Below, in pieces: positions 9,104-18,460 of a stretch of DNA of 64,000 nucleotides. The notes under the pieces were generated by a model. That model had not been told where the DNA came from. It made no database searches and saw only the letters and a list, made by a program, of their open reading frames with translations. How positions within the stretch are numbered: the stretch's first letter is position 1; each line of letters begins with the position of its first letter. A program made the translations under genes and the position numbers. The DNA is from Marixanthomonas spongiae (lineage in GTDB: Bacteria; Bacteroidota; Bacteroidia; Flavobacteriales; Flavobacteriaceae): the NCBI RefSeq assembly GCF_003095375.1, contig NZ_QEHR01000001.1:434001-498000 (forward strand), given 5' to 3'.

Positions 9104-9436
9104 ATGGCAGATTATTATGACCCTAAAGACCTTCGTAAATTTGGAAAGATCACTGAATGGAGTGAAGAATTAGGAGAGAAATTTTTTGATTACTACGGAA
9201 AAGTCTTCGAAGAGGGCAAGCTCACAGCCCGTGAAAAATCGCTAATCGCATTGGCCGTGGCCCACACCGAACAATGCCCATATTGCATTGATGCCTACAC
9301 AAAAGATGCCTTACAACGCGGTGTTACCAAAGAAGAAATGATGGAAGCCATTCACGCAGGAGCGGCTATTAAAAGCGGGGCTACCTTGGTACACGGCGTG
9401 ATGATGATGAACAAAGTAAACAAACTCGACGGATAA
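9104..9436 (+). CDS. Arsenosugar-associated CMD/peroxidase-like protein
   Basis: 110 residues, carboxymuconolactone decarboxylase/AhpD-like fold. 'TAREKSLIALAVAHTEQCPYC' is split here into helix and CxxC motif: Cys58 and Cys61 form the redox pair, and 'IHAGAAIKSGATLVHGV' is the second conserved helix. This subfamily is typically encoded directly before the radical SAM gene arsS, as here (3-base gap). A peroxide- or thiol-redox role supporting arsenic chemistry is inferred from the CxxC and context. A TATATTTA element at 9051-9058 is a near match to a -7 box. Confidence 0.88.
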   Translation: MADYYDPKDLRKFGKITEWSEELGEKFFDYYGKVFEEGKLTAREKSLIALAVAHTEQCPYCIDAYTKDALQRGVTKEEMMEAIHAGAAIKSGATLVHGVMMMNKVNKLDG

Positions 9437-9439
9437 TCT

Positions 9440-10507
9440 ATGACCAAACTCAAAACACAATCCCTACATAAACGGAATAGCGAACTCGCACAATCCAACA
9501 AACAGCTTGAAATTCTCTCAAACGGAATTTTTGCCAATGGCGAGTTGCCCACATTTGCTGAAAAAATTGAAGAAACCGGGCAATTCCCGATGAAACCAAA
9601 AAAACTGGAAATCCTCCAGATTAATTTAGGGTATATGTGTAACCAAACTTGCGATCACTGTCACGTAGATGCTGGTCCCGACCGAAAGGAAATCATGACC
9701 GTCGAGACTATGAAACAATGTTTGGAAGTTATAAAAAACACCGGTGCCCACACAGTCGATCTTACCGGAGGTGCCCCAGAGATGAACCCGAATTTTAGAT
9801 GGTTTGTAGAAGAAGCCAGCAAAGCAGGGATTGAAGATTTTATAGTACGAAGCAACCTGACCATAATCCGGGCGAATAAAAAGTATTACGACCTACCGCA
9901 GTTTTTTAAAAAGCACAATGTGCACGTGATTAGCTCCATGCCACACTGGACGCGTGGAAAGACCGATAAACAACGTGGTGAAGGTGTTTTCGATATGTCT
10001 ATAAAAGCCTTGCAGGAATTGAACGCCATCGGATACGGAATGCCGGATAGCGATCTTCGATTGGACTTGGTGTACAACCCAAGTGGTGCTTTTTTACCGA
10101 CCAATCAAGAAAATATGAAAAAAGATTTTAAAAAAGCGTTACTGGAAGATTTCGGGATTCATTTCCACGACCTTTTTGCCATCACCAATTTGCCCATTGC
10201 CCGTTTTCTGGATTTTTTAATTGCTTCGGAAAACTATGAGGAATATATGTACCAATTGGTCGAAGCCTACAACCCTGCCGCCGTTAAAAACGTGATGTGC
10301 ACCAATACCATTTCCATTAGTTGGGACGGTTGGCTATACGATTGCGATTTTAACCAAATGCTGGAATTAAAGGTTGATAGCGACGTAAAGCATATTTCAG
10401 AATACAACGAAGACGTATTGAACGACCGAAACATCATCATTTCGCAACATTGCTACGGCTGTACCGCCGGTGCCGGCAGTAGCTGCCAAGGTTCTGTTGC
10501 CGACTAA
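9440..10507 (+). CDS. arsS: Arsenosugar biosynthesis radical SAM protein ArsS
   Basis: 355 residues. The radical SAM cluster motif CxxxCxxC is at Cys67, Cys71 and Cys74 ('GYMCNQTCDHCHVDAGP'). 'DLTGGAPEMNPNFR' follows as the SAM-binding GGE-like segment, and the C-terminus holds a Cys-rich tail (HCYGCTAGAGSSC). That combination defines the ArsS family, which transfers an adenosyl group to dimethylarsenite to give a 5'-dimethylarsinoyl-adenosine, precursor of arsenosugars. Some relatives are selenoproteins in the tail; here ordinary Cys codons are used. It joins the next gene through the same TAATCTATG junction seen before it. Confidence 0.92.
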   Translation: MTKLKTQSLHKRNSELAQSNKQLEILSNGIFANGELPTFAEKIEETGQFPMKPKKLEILQINLGYMCNQTCDHCHVDAGPDRKEIMTVETMKQCLEVIKNTGAHTVDLTGGAPEMNPNFRWFVEEASKAGIEDFIVRSNLTIIRANKKYYDLPQFFKKHNVHVISSMPHWTRGKTDKQRGEGVFDMSIKALQELNAIGYGMPDSDLRLDLVYNPSGAFLPTNQENMKKDFKKALLEDFGIHFHDLFAITNLPIARFLDFLIASENYEEYMYQLVEAYNPAAVKNVMCTNTISISWDGWLYDCDFNQMLELKVDSDVKHISEYNEDVLNDRNIIISQHCYGCTAGAGSSCQGSVAD

Positions 10508-10510
10508 TCT

Positions 10511-11191
10511 ATGAACAACAATACTGCAATATTAATTTTCGCCAATTCGGCTCAGCAAGAAAGGATTGCAAAACCCTTTCGGAAATCGGCGGATTTGTTT
10601 GGCACACTTAATAAGCAGACCCTCGCTAAGGTTAAAAAAACCGGCCTTCCCTATTTTTGTTTTTCTGAAAAAGAGCAAACTGGAAACACTTTTGGCGAAC
10701 GCTACGTCAATGCCATTCAATCGATTTACAACAAAGGTTTTGACAGGATTATAACCCTCGGAAACGATACACCGCATTTACAAACCCGCCACATTGTTGA
10801 AACCGCTAAAAAACTACAAGAGAACCCTATTGTTTTAGGGCCTTCAAAGGATGGCGGTTATTATATGATGGGGTTGCGCAAATCACATTTTGATAGCACA
10901 CTATTTCTGAAACTTCCGTGGCAGACTTCCAATTTAAACCGAAAGATCACACTGTTGTTCCGTTCAAAAAACATTCAAATAGAATGGCTGGAAACATTGA
11001 CGGATATCGACTCGGTTTCCGATGTTGAAATTATTCTGAACAGTTTCAGGAGACTTTCTTATTCATTAAAAAAATTACTTTCCAACCTTCTTATTTCTGA
11101 AAAGATTTTATTTGAGGTAACGCCCTTACCTTTTCAAAAAACACTTCAAAAAACACCTTTCAACAAAGGCTCGCCCAGTATTGCTTTATAA
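10511..11191 (+). CDS. DUF2064-type glycosyltransferase, divergent copy
   Basis: 226 residues. GT-A-like core with 'NTFGERYVNAIQSIYNKG', 'IITLGNDTPHLQ' (metal/nucleotide-binding acidic segment) and 'LGPSKDGGYYMMGL', the last being diagnostic of the arsenosugar-linked DUF2064 glycosyltransferases. Unlike the second copy at 19165-19854 it lacks the 'GKVKTRL' sugar-nucleotide loop near the N-terminus and carries a longer, poorly conserved tail after residue about 180. It may therefore be catalytically altered or use another donor. It lies 3 bases after arsS. Confidence 0.82.
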   Translation: MNNNTAILIFANSAQQERIAKPFRKSADLFGTLNKQTLAKVKKTGLPYFCFSEKEQTGNTFGERYVNAIQSIYNKGFDRIITLGNDTPHLQTRHIVETAKKLQENPIVLGPSKDGGYYMMGLRKSHFDSTLFLKLPWQTSNLNRKITLLFRSKNIQIEWLETLTDIDSVSDVEIILNSFRRLSYSLKKLLSNLLISEKILFEVTPLPFQKTLQKTPFNKGSPSIAL

Positions 11192-11227
11192 CAGAATATC
11201 TGAAAAGTAAAGTTGTTTAACGTGTCT

Positions 11228-11317
11228 GGTTGAGCGCAGTCGAAACCTTCATGATTATAGACAATTTGCAATCCTCGACTTTAGTTTATCCTGAGTGAAA
11301 CCGAAGGGCTCGAACAG
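11228..11317. repeat. Dispersed repeat pieces (TGAGCGCAGTCGAA family)
   Basis: TGAGCGCAGTCGAAACC near 11231-11247 and TATCCTGAGTGAAACCGAAGG near 11287-11307 (given here in pieces of no more than 20 bases: TATCCTGAGTGAAACC, then GAAGG) belong to a family also seen at 31096-31121 and 43210-43256. Non-coding, between the glycosyltransferase and susC-like genes. Confidence 0.55.
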
Positions 11318-11403
11318 ATAGCAAGCACTTTTTAGACATTCCACTCTCGATTGCTGAAATTTTTCAGCAAAGCACATATTTACTTACCAACCAACACAAA
11401 TTT

Positions 11404-14400
11404 ATGAAGCAATTATATATATGCTTATTGCTTTTTAGGACCGCAATAAGCTATTCTCAAATAACTGTTACTGGCACCGTGACAGATGCCGCAAATGGCA
11501 TGACTATCCCGTTTGTAAATGTGATTTCCAGCAATGGGGAAGCCACAACCACCGATAAAACCGGAAAATTCACGATTGAAATTTCAACCAACGAAGCTAT
11601 GTTGACTTTTTCTTCCATAGGATATAGCACTCAAACAGTATCTGTTGGTGATGCCACAGAGTTTTCAATTCGATTAAAAGAATCCACAACAAATTTAGAC
11701 GAGGTGGTCGTCACTGCATTGGGATTAAAACGGGAAACAAAGAAATTAGGCTACACGGTACAAACGTTGGATTCTGAAGGTATTAACGAAGTAAAGGCCG
11801 TCAATTTTTTGGACAATCTTTCCGGAAAATTGGCCGGGGTTACCGTGTCGCAAGGAGCAACGGGCGTGGGTTCGTCTTCAAAAATCACCATTCGGGGCGA
11901 ATCTTCTTTTTCAAACAACAACCCACTGTTTATAGTCGATGGAACACCCATTAACAACGAAACGGTCTTTAATTTTACCAACGAGGCCGCCTCGGGATTT
12001 CAAGAAATAGATTTTGGTAATGGCGCGATGGAAGTAAACCCTGACGATATTGAATCTGTTACGGTATTAAAAGGTCCTAGTGCTGCTGCTTTATATGGAA
12101 CACGTGCCTCAAACGGAGTTATTGTTATTGAAACCAAAGACGGTAGCAAAGCTAAAGGATTAGGTGTTAGTATTAATACGTCGCTTTTTGTGGAAACGCC
12201 TTTTAAACTTCCTGAATTTCAGAACGAATATGGACAAGGTAATGGTGGTGAATTCGCCTACGTAGATGGACTAGGTGGCGGCACAAACGACCTTATTAGT
12301 TATTCTTGGGGCCCACGACTGGATGTTGGTAACTTGATTCCGCAATACGACAGTCCGGTTACGCTGCCCGATGGCACGGTGGTTCGTGGCGGTGACACTT
12401 CGCTGTACAGTGGTTTGCCCATAACGCCAACACCTTTTGTGTCGCATCCAGATAATTTGAAAGATTTTTACCGAACTGGGGTTACCACTATTAACAACGC
12501 ATCGGTTTCCAATGGTTTCTCCACAGGCAGTTACCGTTTGTCCTTTACCGATTTGCGTAGCGAAGGGATTATTCCCGGTGTAAATTTAGATCGGCAAACC
12601 GTGGCTACAAAGCTTGCTTTTAAGCCCACCGATAAAACTAAATTTAACGCCTCTGTAAGTTATGTAAATTCAGGGAGTGACAACCGCCCATCCAATGGTT
12701 ACGGAAGTGAAAATGTAAACTATGCCTTGGTAGCGTGGGGACCACGTTCGTTGAACATCCAAAATATGCGCGATTATTGGCAGCCAGGACTGGAAGGCGT
12801 GCAGCAGTATTCGTTTAATTACACCTATTTTGACAATCCCTATTTTACCTTATTGGAAAACAGAAACTCGTTTGTGCGCGATCGTGTCTTCGGTAATATC
12901 TCTGTAACACAATATTTGACGAAGCATTTAAGTGTTTCGCTTCGTTCGGGAATGGATTACGCTTCTGAAAAACGCCAATTTAGACGTGCCTTTAGTAGCA
13001 ACCGGTTTAAAAATGGCGGCTATGCCGAACACGATGTACTATTTAGGGAAGTGAACACAGACTTCTTGATTAACTACAACACTATTTTTGGTGATATTTC
13101 GCTGGATATTTCCGCAGGGGGAAATCGGCTGGATCAAACGGCTACTACCAAGCAATCGCAAACGGTAAACTTGGCGCAGCCCGGTATTTTCAACCTCAAT
13201 AACGCCGCATCGCCCATTGAAGTATTTCAGTTTGAAAGCAAAAAACGCATTAATTCGTTCTACGGAATTGCAAAACTGGGCTATAAAAACTTTTTGTATT
13301 TAGACCTAACCGGCCGAAACGATTGGTCCAGTGCGCTGGCAACGCCTTTTTCGGTAGATGGTACCTCATTTTTTTATCCATCGGCCTCAGCAAGTTTTAT
13401 TCTTTCAAATGTAACAAAGTTGCCTGACGTATTTTCATTTGCAAAACTACGGGCCAGTGTTGCCCAAGTTGGTAACGACACGGCACCGTATCAAACCTCG
13501 GGAGCTTTTGTTTCGCAAACACCATATTTAGGACAACCTACCTTTAGCGATCAAAATTTTATCCCGAATTCAAACTTAAGACCGGAACAGACCACCTCGT
13601 TTGAATTTGGTGCCGACCTTCGGTTTTTCAAGGATCGCTTGAATTTTGATCTCACCTATTACAATACCTTAACGGAAGACCAAATTATTTCGTTGCCCAT
13701 TGGTATTTCCTCAGGTTACAACCAACAAGTCATAAACGGCGGAAAAGTACGAAACCAAGGGCTCGAAATCATAACTGGAATTACACCAATTAAAACAGCC
13801 GGTTTCCGCTGGAACACGACTTTCAATTTCAGCACAAATAAAGCGGTGGTAGAAGCCCTTCCGCAAAGTGACGGTCGGTTAACACTGGCTTTTAGCCGAA
13901 TTTACGACAGTGCCAACCAAACGGTTTGGTTTCAAGTGGAAGAAGGTGGCGAAGTGGGCGACATCTACGGAACAGGCTACACGAAAAATGAAAACGGCGA
14001 CTTTATCATCGATGAAAACGGCAACTATATTGCCGATAACAATCTCAAAAAAATAGGGAATTATACCCCAGATTTTATGTTGGGCTGGAACAACGATTTT
14101 CAATATAAAAACTGGAGCCTTGGTTTTTTGTTCGATTGGCGACAAGGCGGCGAATTGGTTTCCCGAACCCGTGCATTGGCAACAGTAGGCGGTCAATTGG
14201 CAGAAACCACCCCACGCCCGGAAGCAGGCATCATTGCCGACGGTGTTGTGAATATTGGCACTGAAGCAAATCCAGAATACGTAGCCAACACCACGGCTAT
14301 TTCGGCAGAAAGTTATTACCGCCAGTTTTACGACCGGAATCATGAAGAAAACAACGTGTATGATGCATCGTACTTAAAGCTTCGCCAATTTTCCATTGGA

Positions 14401-14616
14401 TATAGTTTTGAATTGAAAAAAGGCTTTTTAGGTCTGACCGAAGGCGGAAAGGTAAATTTTAACATTATTGGAAGGAATATTTTTGCGGTTTCAGAAATCC
14501 CGCATTTTGATCCCGAGCAACTGGCCGTTCAAGGAAACGGTTTTGTAAGCGGCGTTGAAGACATGAGCTACGCCACCACGAGAAGTATCGGTTTTAAAGC
14601 CGGAATTAATTTTTAA
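11404..14616 (+). CDS. SusC/RagA-type TonB-linked outer-membrane transporter
   Basis: 1070 residues. Signal peptide, then a carboxypeptidase-regulatory beta domain (about 20-100, 'TGTVTDAANGMTIPFVNV'), TonB-box region ('LDEVVVTALG'), plug domain with 'LAGVTVSQG' and 'NPLFIVDGTPI', and a large beta-barrel ending in 'SIGFKAGINF'. SusC proteins pull substrates bound by SusD through the outer membrane using TonB energy. Substrates vary widely and none can be read from sequence. No carbohydrate-active enzymes lie nearby; the gene sits inside an arsenosugar locus, so an arsenic-containing or nucleoside-like substrate is a hypothesis. One base separates it from the SusD gene. Confidence 0.95.
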   Translation: MKQLYICLLLFRTAISYSQITVTGTVTDAANGMTIPFVNVISSNGEATTTDKTGKFTIEISTNEAMLTFSSIGYSTQTVSVGDATEFSIRLKESTTNLDEVVVTALGLKRETKKLGYTVQTLDSEGINEVKAVNFLDNLSGKLAGVTVSQGATGVGSSSKITIRGESSFSNNNPLFIVDGTPINNETVFNFTNEAASGFQEIDFGNGAMEVNPDDIESVTVLKGPSAAALYGTRASNGVIVIETKDGSKAKGLGVSINTSLFVETPFKLPEFQNEYGQGNGGEFAYVDGLGGGTNDLISYSWGPRLDVGNLIPQYDSPVTLPDGTVVRGGDTSLYSGLPITPTPFVSHPDNLKDFYRTGVTTINNASVSNGFSTGSYRLSFTDLRSEGIIPGVNLDRQTVATKLAFKPTDKTKFNASVSYVNSGSDNRPSNGYGSENVNYALVAWGPRSLNIQNMRDYWQPGLEGVQQYSFNYTYFDNPYFTLLENRNSFVRDRVFGNISVTQYLTKHLSVSLRSGMDYASEKRQFRRAFSSNRFKNGGYAEHDVLFREVNTDFLINYNTIFGDISLDISAGGNRLDQTATTKQSQTVNLAQPGIFNLNNAASPIEVFQFESKKRINSFYGIAKLGYKNFLYLDLTGRNDWSSALATPFSVDGTSFFYPSASASFILSNVTKLPDVFSFAKLRASVAQVGNDTAPYQTSGAFVSQTPYLGQPTFSDQNFIPNSNLRPEQTTSFEFGADLRFFKDRLNFDLTYYNTLTEDQIISLPIGISSGYNQQVINGGKVRNQGLEIITGITPIKTAGFRWNTTFNFSTNKAVVEALPQSDGRLTLAFSRIYDSANQTVWFQVEEGGEVGDIYGTGYTKNENGDFIIDENGNYIADNNLKKIGNYTPDFMLGWNNDFQYKNWSLGFLFDWRQGGELVSRTRALATVGGQLAETTPRPEAGIIADGVVNIGTEANPEYVANTTAISAESYYRQFYDRNHEENNVYDASYLKLRQFSIGYSFELKKGFLGLTEGGKVNFNIIGRNIFAVSEIPHFDPEQLAVQGNGFVSGVEDMSYATTRSIGFKAGINF

Positions 14617-14617
14617 G

Positions 14618-16069
14618 ATGAAAACCATGAAAAACACACTCTATATATTCAGCTGTATCTGTTTGCTTGTTGCAAGTGGATGTACCAAAGATTTTAAAGA
14701 AATCAACACCAATCCCAATGCTCCTAATTCGGTACAGCCTTCATTATTGCTCAGACAGGTAATTTACGATTATGGCGAGCAAATGAGTTACGAAGGTTTT
14801 GTGGCTGGCGATTTATTGTCGCAGCACCGCACTGCATTGGATTTTAATTTATTTGATCGCCACGCCTTAAAGTCACCACAATTGGGTGGAAATCCTTGGC
14901 CTATTTTTTACACCAACCTTCGGGATAACCAGATAATAATCGAGCAATCCCAAACCATTGAAACCTTCGCCGTTTACGAAGGTCCAGCCTTGATTTTAAA
15001 AGCCTATATGGCAGCAGGCCTGACCGATTTATTTGGCGATGTCCCCTATTCTGAAGCATTTAATGGCGTAAATGGCACCGTAACCCCCAAATACGATAAA
15101 CAAGAAGATATTTATTTAGCTGAAGGTGGAATTATTGATAACCTCAACAAAGGGATTGCAGCGATTGAAGGGTATGAAGATGTGATTCCGTTAGAAGGCG
15201 ATATTTTATTCGATGGAAATTTAGAGAGCTGGATCACCTTTGCCAACTCCTTAAAGATAAAACAGTTGCTCCGTATTTCGGGAAAAGTAGATGTTTCTTC
15301 AGAATTGCAAACTATTTACAATGAAGGAAATTATTTAAAAACGAACGATCAAAATGCTATTTTCAACTTTACGAATACCGACCCCAATAGTTTCCGGTTG
15401 GCGCAACTTCGGATAGGCGATTTCAATAATTTTGTGCTTTCTGAAACGATGGAGGATATTTTAAAAGAGCTTAATGATGATCGAATTGGCGGATTTTTTC
15501 GTCCGTTTGAAAATTCAGATGCGGGGGAATTCAATGGATTGATCAATGGAATTGACGCCTCAAACACTTCTATTGAACTGGCAGATTATTCCTTGGCAGG
15601 CACTGCTTTTCGGGAAGATACGTCCACATTGGACGCCAACTTTTTAACAGCTTGGGAAACCTATTTCAATTTAGCTGAAGCTGCTGAACGCGGACTCATT
15701 TCAGCAGATGCACAGACGTTATACGAAACGGGTGTAACTCTAGCTTTTGAATATTGGCAAACAGAAATGCCCACAGATTATTTAACAGGATCGGCGGCTT
15801 ATGATGCAGCAGGGACCACACCAATGCAACAAATTATCACGCAAAAATGGATTGCCAATATCATTAACGGCTATGAAGGCTGGGTAGAATGGCGACGCAC
15901 CGGTTTCCCCGAATTTAAACCCGTAGCCGCCAGCTTAAACAATGGGATTATCCCAATACGGATGCCCTACCCAGCTGAAGAAGAAGCGTTGAATGCCGAA
16001 AATTACCAAGAAGCAGCCAACGCCACCGATGGCAATAGTATTAACGTACCGGTTTGGTGGGACGAATAG
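14618..16069 (+). CDS. SusD/RagB-type substrate-binding lipoprotein
   Basis: 483 residues. The signal peptide ends in a lipobox (LVASGC), then 'TKDFKEINTNPNAP' typical of SusD-like family 2 proteins, with helical TPR-like body and 'GWVEWRRTGFPEF' near the C-terminus, a strong SusD marker. It caps the SusC channel on the cell surface. Start is at 14618; a second Met three codons on (14627) is equally usable. Paired with the preceding transporter by a one-base gap. Confidence 0.93.
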   Translation: MKTMKNTLYIFSCICLLVASGCTKDFKEINTNPNAPNSVQPSLLLRQVIYDYGEQMSYEGFVAGDLLSQHRTALDFNLFDRHALKSPQLGGNPWPIFYTNLRDNQIIIEQSQTIETFAVYEGPALILKAYMAAGLTDLFGDVPYSEAFNGVNGTVTPKYDKQEDIYLAEGGIIDNLNKGIAAIEGYEDVIPLEGDILFDGNLESWITFANSLKIKQLLRISGKVDVSSELQTIYNEGNYLKTNDQNAIFNFTNTDPNSFRLAQLRIGDFNNFVLSETMEDILKELNDDRIGGFFRPFENSDAGEFNGLINGIDASNTSIELADYSLAGTAFREDTSTLDANFLTAWETYFNLAEAAERGLISADAQTLYETGVTLAFEYWQTEMPTDYLTGSAAYDAAGTTPMQQIITQKWIANIINGYEGWVEWRRTGFPEFKPVAASLNNGIIPIRMPYPAEEEALNAENYQEAANATDGNSINVPVWWDE

Positions 16070-16102
16070 TCCCCACTTTAAAAATAGAAATTATTCATCA
16101 GT

Positions 16103-16136
16103 TCCCCTCCCTTTTGGGGAGGGGTTAGGGGTGGGG
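16103..16136. repeat. Dispersed CCCCTCC repeat with a G-quadruplex motif
   Basis: CCCCTCC, a short loop and GGGGAGGGG form an inverted repeat. It continues into four G4 tracts (16116-16136: G4, A, G4, TTA, G4, T, G4), a textbook quadruplex-forming pattern on the plus strand. The same consensus is scattered in many flavobacterial genomes. Located between the SusD and symporter genes. Confidence 0.7.
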
Positions 16137-16203
16137 ACTCTTAAAAACAACAAAGGGGGTTGGGCTTGCCTGCCGCCAAGGCAGAGAGGACTTTTAAGAA
16201 TAT

Positions 16204-16230
16204 CCTGCAAGGTTTTTAAAACCTTGTAGG
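16204..16230. repeat. Inverted repeat CCTGCAAGG/CCTTGTAGG
   Basis: CCTGCAAGGTTTT faces TAAAACCTTGTAGG, near-perfect 13-bp arms. It ends 15 bases before the symporter ATG, so transcripts from the SusCD genes would carry a strong hairpin here. The pattern is another dispersed flavobacterial palindrome. Confidence 0.65.
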
Positions 16231-16245
16231 TCTAAAGAAAAGATT

Positions 16246-17580
16246 ATGAACGTAACAATCTGGCAATGGGGACTGATAATCGTATCGAGTTTGATACTGT
16301 TTTTTCTATCGCCTTTGGCAAAATCCACCGACCAATTTTTTAAGGCGACCCACCGCAAAAAAGCACCCTCTGCATTATGGTTAACGGGAAGCTTGATTAT
16401 CTCTTGGATTTTTGCCAAAAGCATTACCAATGCAGCAAATCTGGGGTTGGATTTTGGTATTGTTGGGGGTGTCGCCTATGCCGGTTATTACCTGTCATTT
16501 GCCGTTGCCGGGGTTTTAATTTACCAACTTAGGGTTCAAGGAGGGTTTAAAAGCATCCACGATTTTTTAACCAACCGTTTTGGCAAAGGAGCGATGGCTT
16601 TGTTCTCTATTTTGATTGCCATTCGGCTTTTTAACGAAGTGTGGAGCAATACCATTGTAATTGGAACTTATTTTGGCGACCAAGGCAGCACACCGTATTA
16701 TTGGGCAATTTTAGTTTTTACCACCTTGACCTTGGCGTATGCCATAAAAGGCGGGTTGAGCAGTTCGATTTTTACCGATGTGATTCAAATGGGGCTTTTT
16801 GCCATTTTACTTGTTGTTATTTTAGGGGCTATTTTTTCTACGGAAGATTTTACAGTTCAAGAAGTAGCAACATCCGGCTCTTGGACATTTGAACTAGGTC
16901 TGAATTTATTTTTTGCCGCCATTATTCAATCGTTCAGCTATCCGTTTCACGATCCGGTATTGACCGACCGGGCTTTTTTAAGTTCGCCAAAAGTGACGCG
17001 GCGTAGTTTTTTATGGGCCAGTTTATTGGGCGGGATTTGTATTGTACTGTTTAGCGTTATTGGCGTGTATGCCCAATCGCAAGGAATGAAAGGACAAGCA
17101 GCGGTTGAAGTAGGCAAGGCATTTGGCGTCGTGATATTATTGGTCATAAATTTTATCATGATCACCTCGGCCGCTTCCACATTGGATTCTACGTTTTCAT
17201 CCTTTTCAAAACTATTGGCAGTCGATTTAAAAATGGGCATCGACCTTACCTTCGGAAGAGCATCTATGGCAGCAATTGCCATTTTAGGCACAATTCCCGT
17301 GTTTTTAAATGCTGAAATATTATCGGCTACCACCATTTCGGGCACTATGGTCATCGGCTTGACGCCCGTATTCTTGTTCTGGAAACTTCCAGCACCTAAA
17401 ATCAGTTTTTATTTAAGTGTTATTTGCGGATTGGTCTTTGGTTTTTTATTGGTTTTTGAACTTTTCCCGCAACAACTTATTTTTACCAAAGGAAAATATG
17501 CCGACTTACTTTGGGTGAACGTTTGGGGCATTTTAAGCTGTTTCATTTTATATTTGACACCTACATGGATAAAAAAATAG
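16246..17580 (+). CDS. Sodium:solute symporter family permease
   Basis: 444 residues with about 12 hydrophobic helices, SSS (LeuT-fold) type. Recognisable segments are 'LTGSLIISWIFAKSITNAANLG', 'AYAIKGGLSSSIFTDVIQM' (the classical SSS signature GG...TD..Q) and a PFHDPVLTDRAF stretch. Some positions are given in parts to stay short. It imports a small solute with Na+. Which solute is unknown; location between SusCD and a metallophosphatase makes import of the same substrate across the inner membrane a reasonable inference. It overlaps the next gene by 16 bases. Confidence 0.85.
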   Translation: MNVTIWQWGLIIVSSLILFFLSPLAKSTDQFFKATHRKKAPSALWLTGSLIISWIFAKSITNAANLGLDFGIVGGVAYAGYYLSFAVAGVLIYQLRVQGGFKSIHDFLTNRFGKGAMALFSILIAIRLFNEVWSNTIVIGTYFGDQGSTPYYWAILVFTTLTLAYAIKGGLSSSIFTDVIQMGLFAILLVVILGAIFSTEDFTVQEVATSGSWTFELGLNLFFAAIIQSFSYPFHDPVLTDRAFLSSPKVTRRSFLWASLLGGICIVLFSVIGVYAQSQGMKGQAAVEVGKAFGVVILLVINFIMITSAASTLDSTFSSFSKLLAVDLKMGIDLTFGRASMAAIAILGTIPVFLNAEILSATTISGTMVIGLTPVFLFWKLPAPKISFYLSVICGLVFGFLLVFELFPQQLIFTKGKYADLLWVNVWGILSCFILYLTPTWIKK

Positions 17581-18389
17581 AACATATAAACATACAAGGC
17601 AAAGTGCTGCTTTTTGGCGGCGTTTACAGCAATTTGCAAGCGCTTGAAAAACTGAAAAACATTGCCGAAAAAAACAATATCCCGCCTGAAAATTGCATTT
17701 GTACGGGAGATATTGTGGGGTACTGTGCGCAACCTGAAGAAACTGTTCAACTATTTAAGTTATGGGGCGCCAAAAGTATTGCCGGGAACGTAGAAATACA
17801 ATTGCGGGAAGGTGCTGAAGACTGTGGTTGCGATTTTAAAAAAGGATCTCGCTGCGATGGGTTTTCGCAATTGTGGTACCCGTATGCGCAAAGTAAACTT
17901 TCAAAAAGCTCATTGGATTTTATAAAAGAATTACCCGACCATATTCGGTTTACGCACGCCGGAAAAAAGACAACGGTTGTTCATGGTTCGTGGTTTAATA
18001 TTTCAGAATTCATCTTTAAATCAACACCTTGGAAGGTAAAACAGCCCAATTTTGAAGCCTCAAATAGCGATATAATTATCGCCGGACATTGTGGATTGCC
18101 GTTTCATCAAACCGAAAACAAAAAAACATGGATAAACCCTGGGGTTATCGGTATGCCCGCAAATGATGGGAACCCGCAGGTTTGGTACGCCATTTTGGAT
18201 GATACTGACGGAAAACCATCGATTACACACCGTACTATGGATTATAACCACAAATTAACCAGCAACCTCATGCGCAATGGCTTATTGCCCGAAGAATACG
18301 CCCGAACGATCATTACCGGAATTTGGGACAATACTGAAATTTTACCTCCAGTAGAAAGCGGATTGCAAGGGTTTGGCGTTCAACTGTAA
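17565..18389 (+). CDS. Calcineurin-like metallophosphatase
   Basis: 274 residues starting at the Met before 'DKKIEHINIQGKV'; an earlier TTG at 17511 is not needed. 'LLFGGVYSNLQALEKL', 'CTGDIVGYCAQPEETV', 'SIAGNVE', 'GHCGLPFHQ' and 'WINPGVIGMPANDGNPQ' are the metal-binding GD, GN, GH and NPG blocks of the family, with the first Asp block altered (GGVYSN instead of DxHGN). In this locus it could remove phosphate from a ribose phosphate produced by the phosphorylase. That role is inference. The 16-base overlap implies coupling to the symporter. Confidence 0.83.
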   Translation: MDKKIEHINIQGKVLLFGGVYSNLQALEKLKNIAEKNNIPPENCICTGDIVGYCAQPEETVQLFKLWGAKSIAGNVEIQLREGAEDCGCDFKKGSRCDGFSQLWYPYAQSKLSKSSLDFIKELPDHIRFTHAGKKTTVVHGSWFNISEFIFKSTPWKVKQPNFEASNSDIIIAGHCGLPFHQTENKKTWINPGVIGMPANDGNPQVWYAILDDTDGKPSITHRTMDYNHKLTSNLMRNGLLPEEYARTIITGIWDNTEILPPVESGLQGFGVQL

Positions 18390-18460
18390 TTCATAGCATT
18401 TTAACATCAAAACAACGGGCAAGCAATTTGATATTATGTAATTTTAACGTCCCAAACAAT

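Noticed and set aside
13879-14343. Minus-strand ORF inside the SusC gene
   Set aside because: Shadow of the transporter barrel; cysteine- and phenylalanine-rich composition typical of antisense frames.
11404-16069. SusCD pair as a polysaccharide-utilisation locus
   Set aside because: No glycoside hydrolase, polysaccharide lyase or sulfatase is encoded nearby; all neighbours are arsenosugar-type genes.
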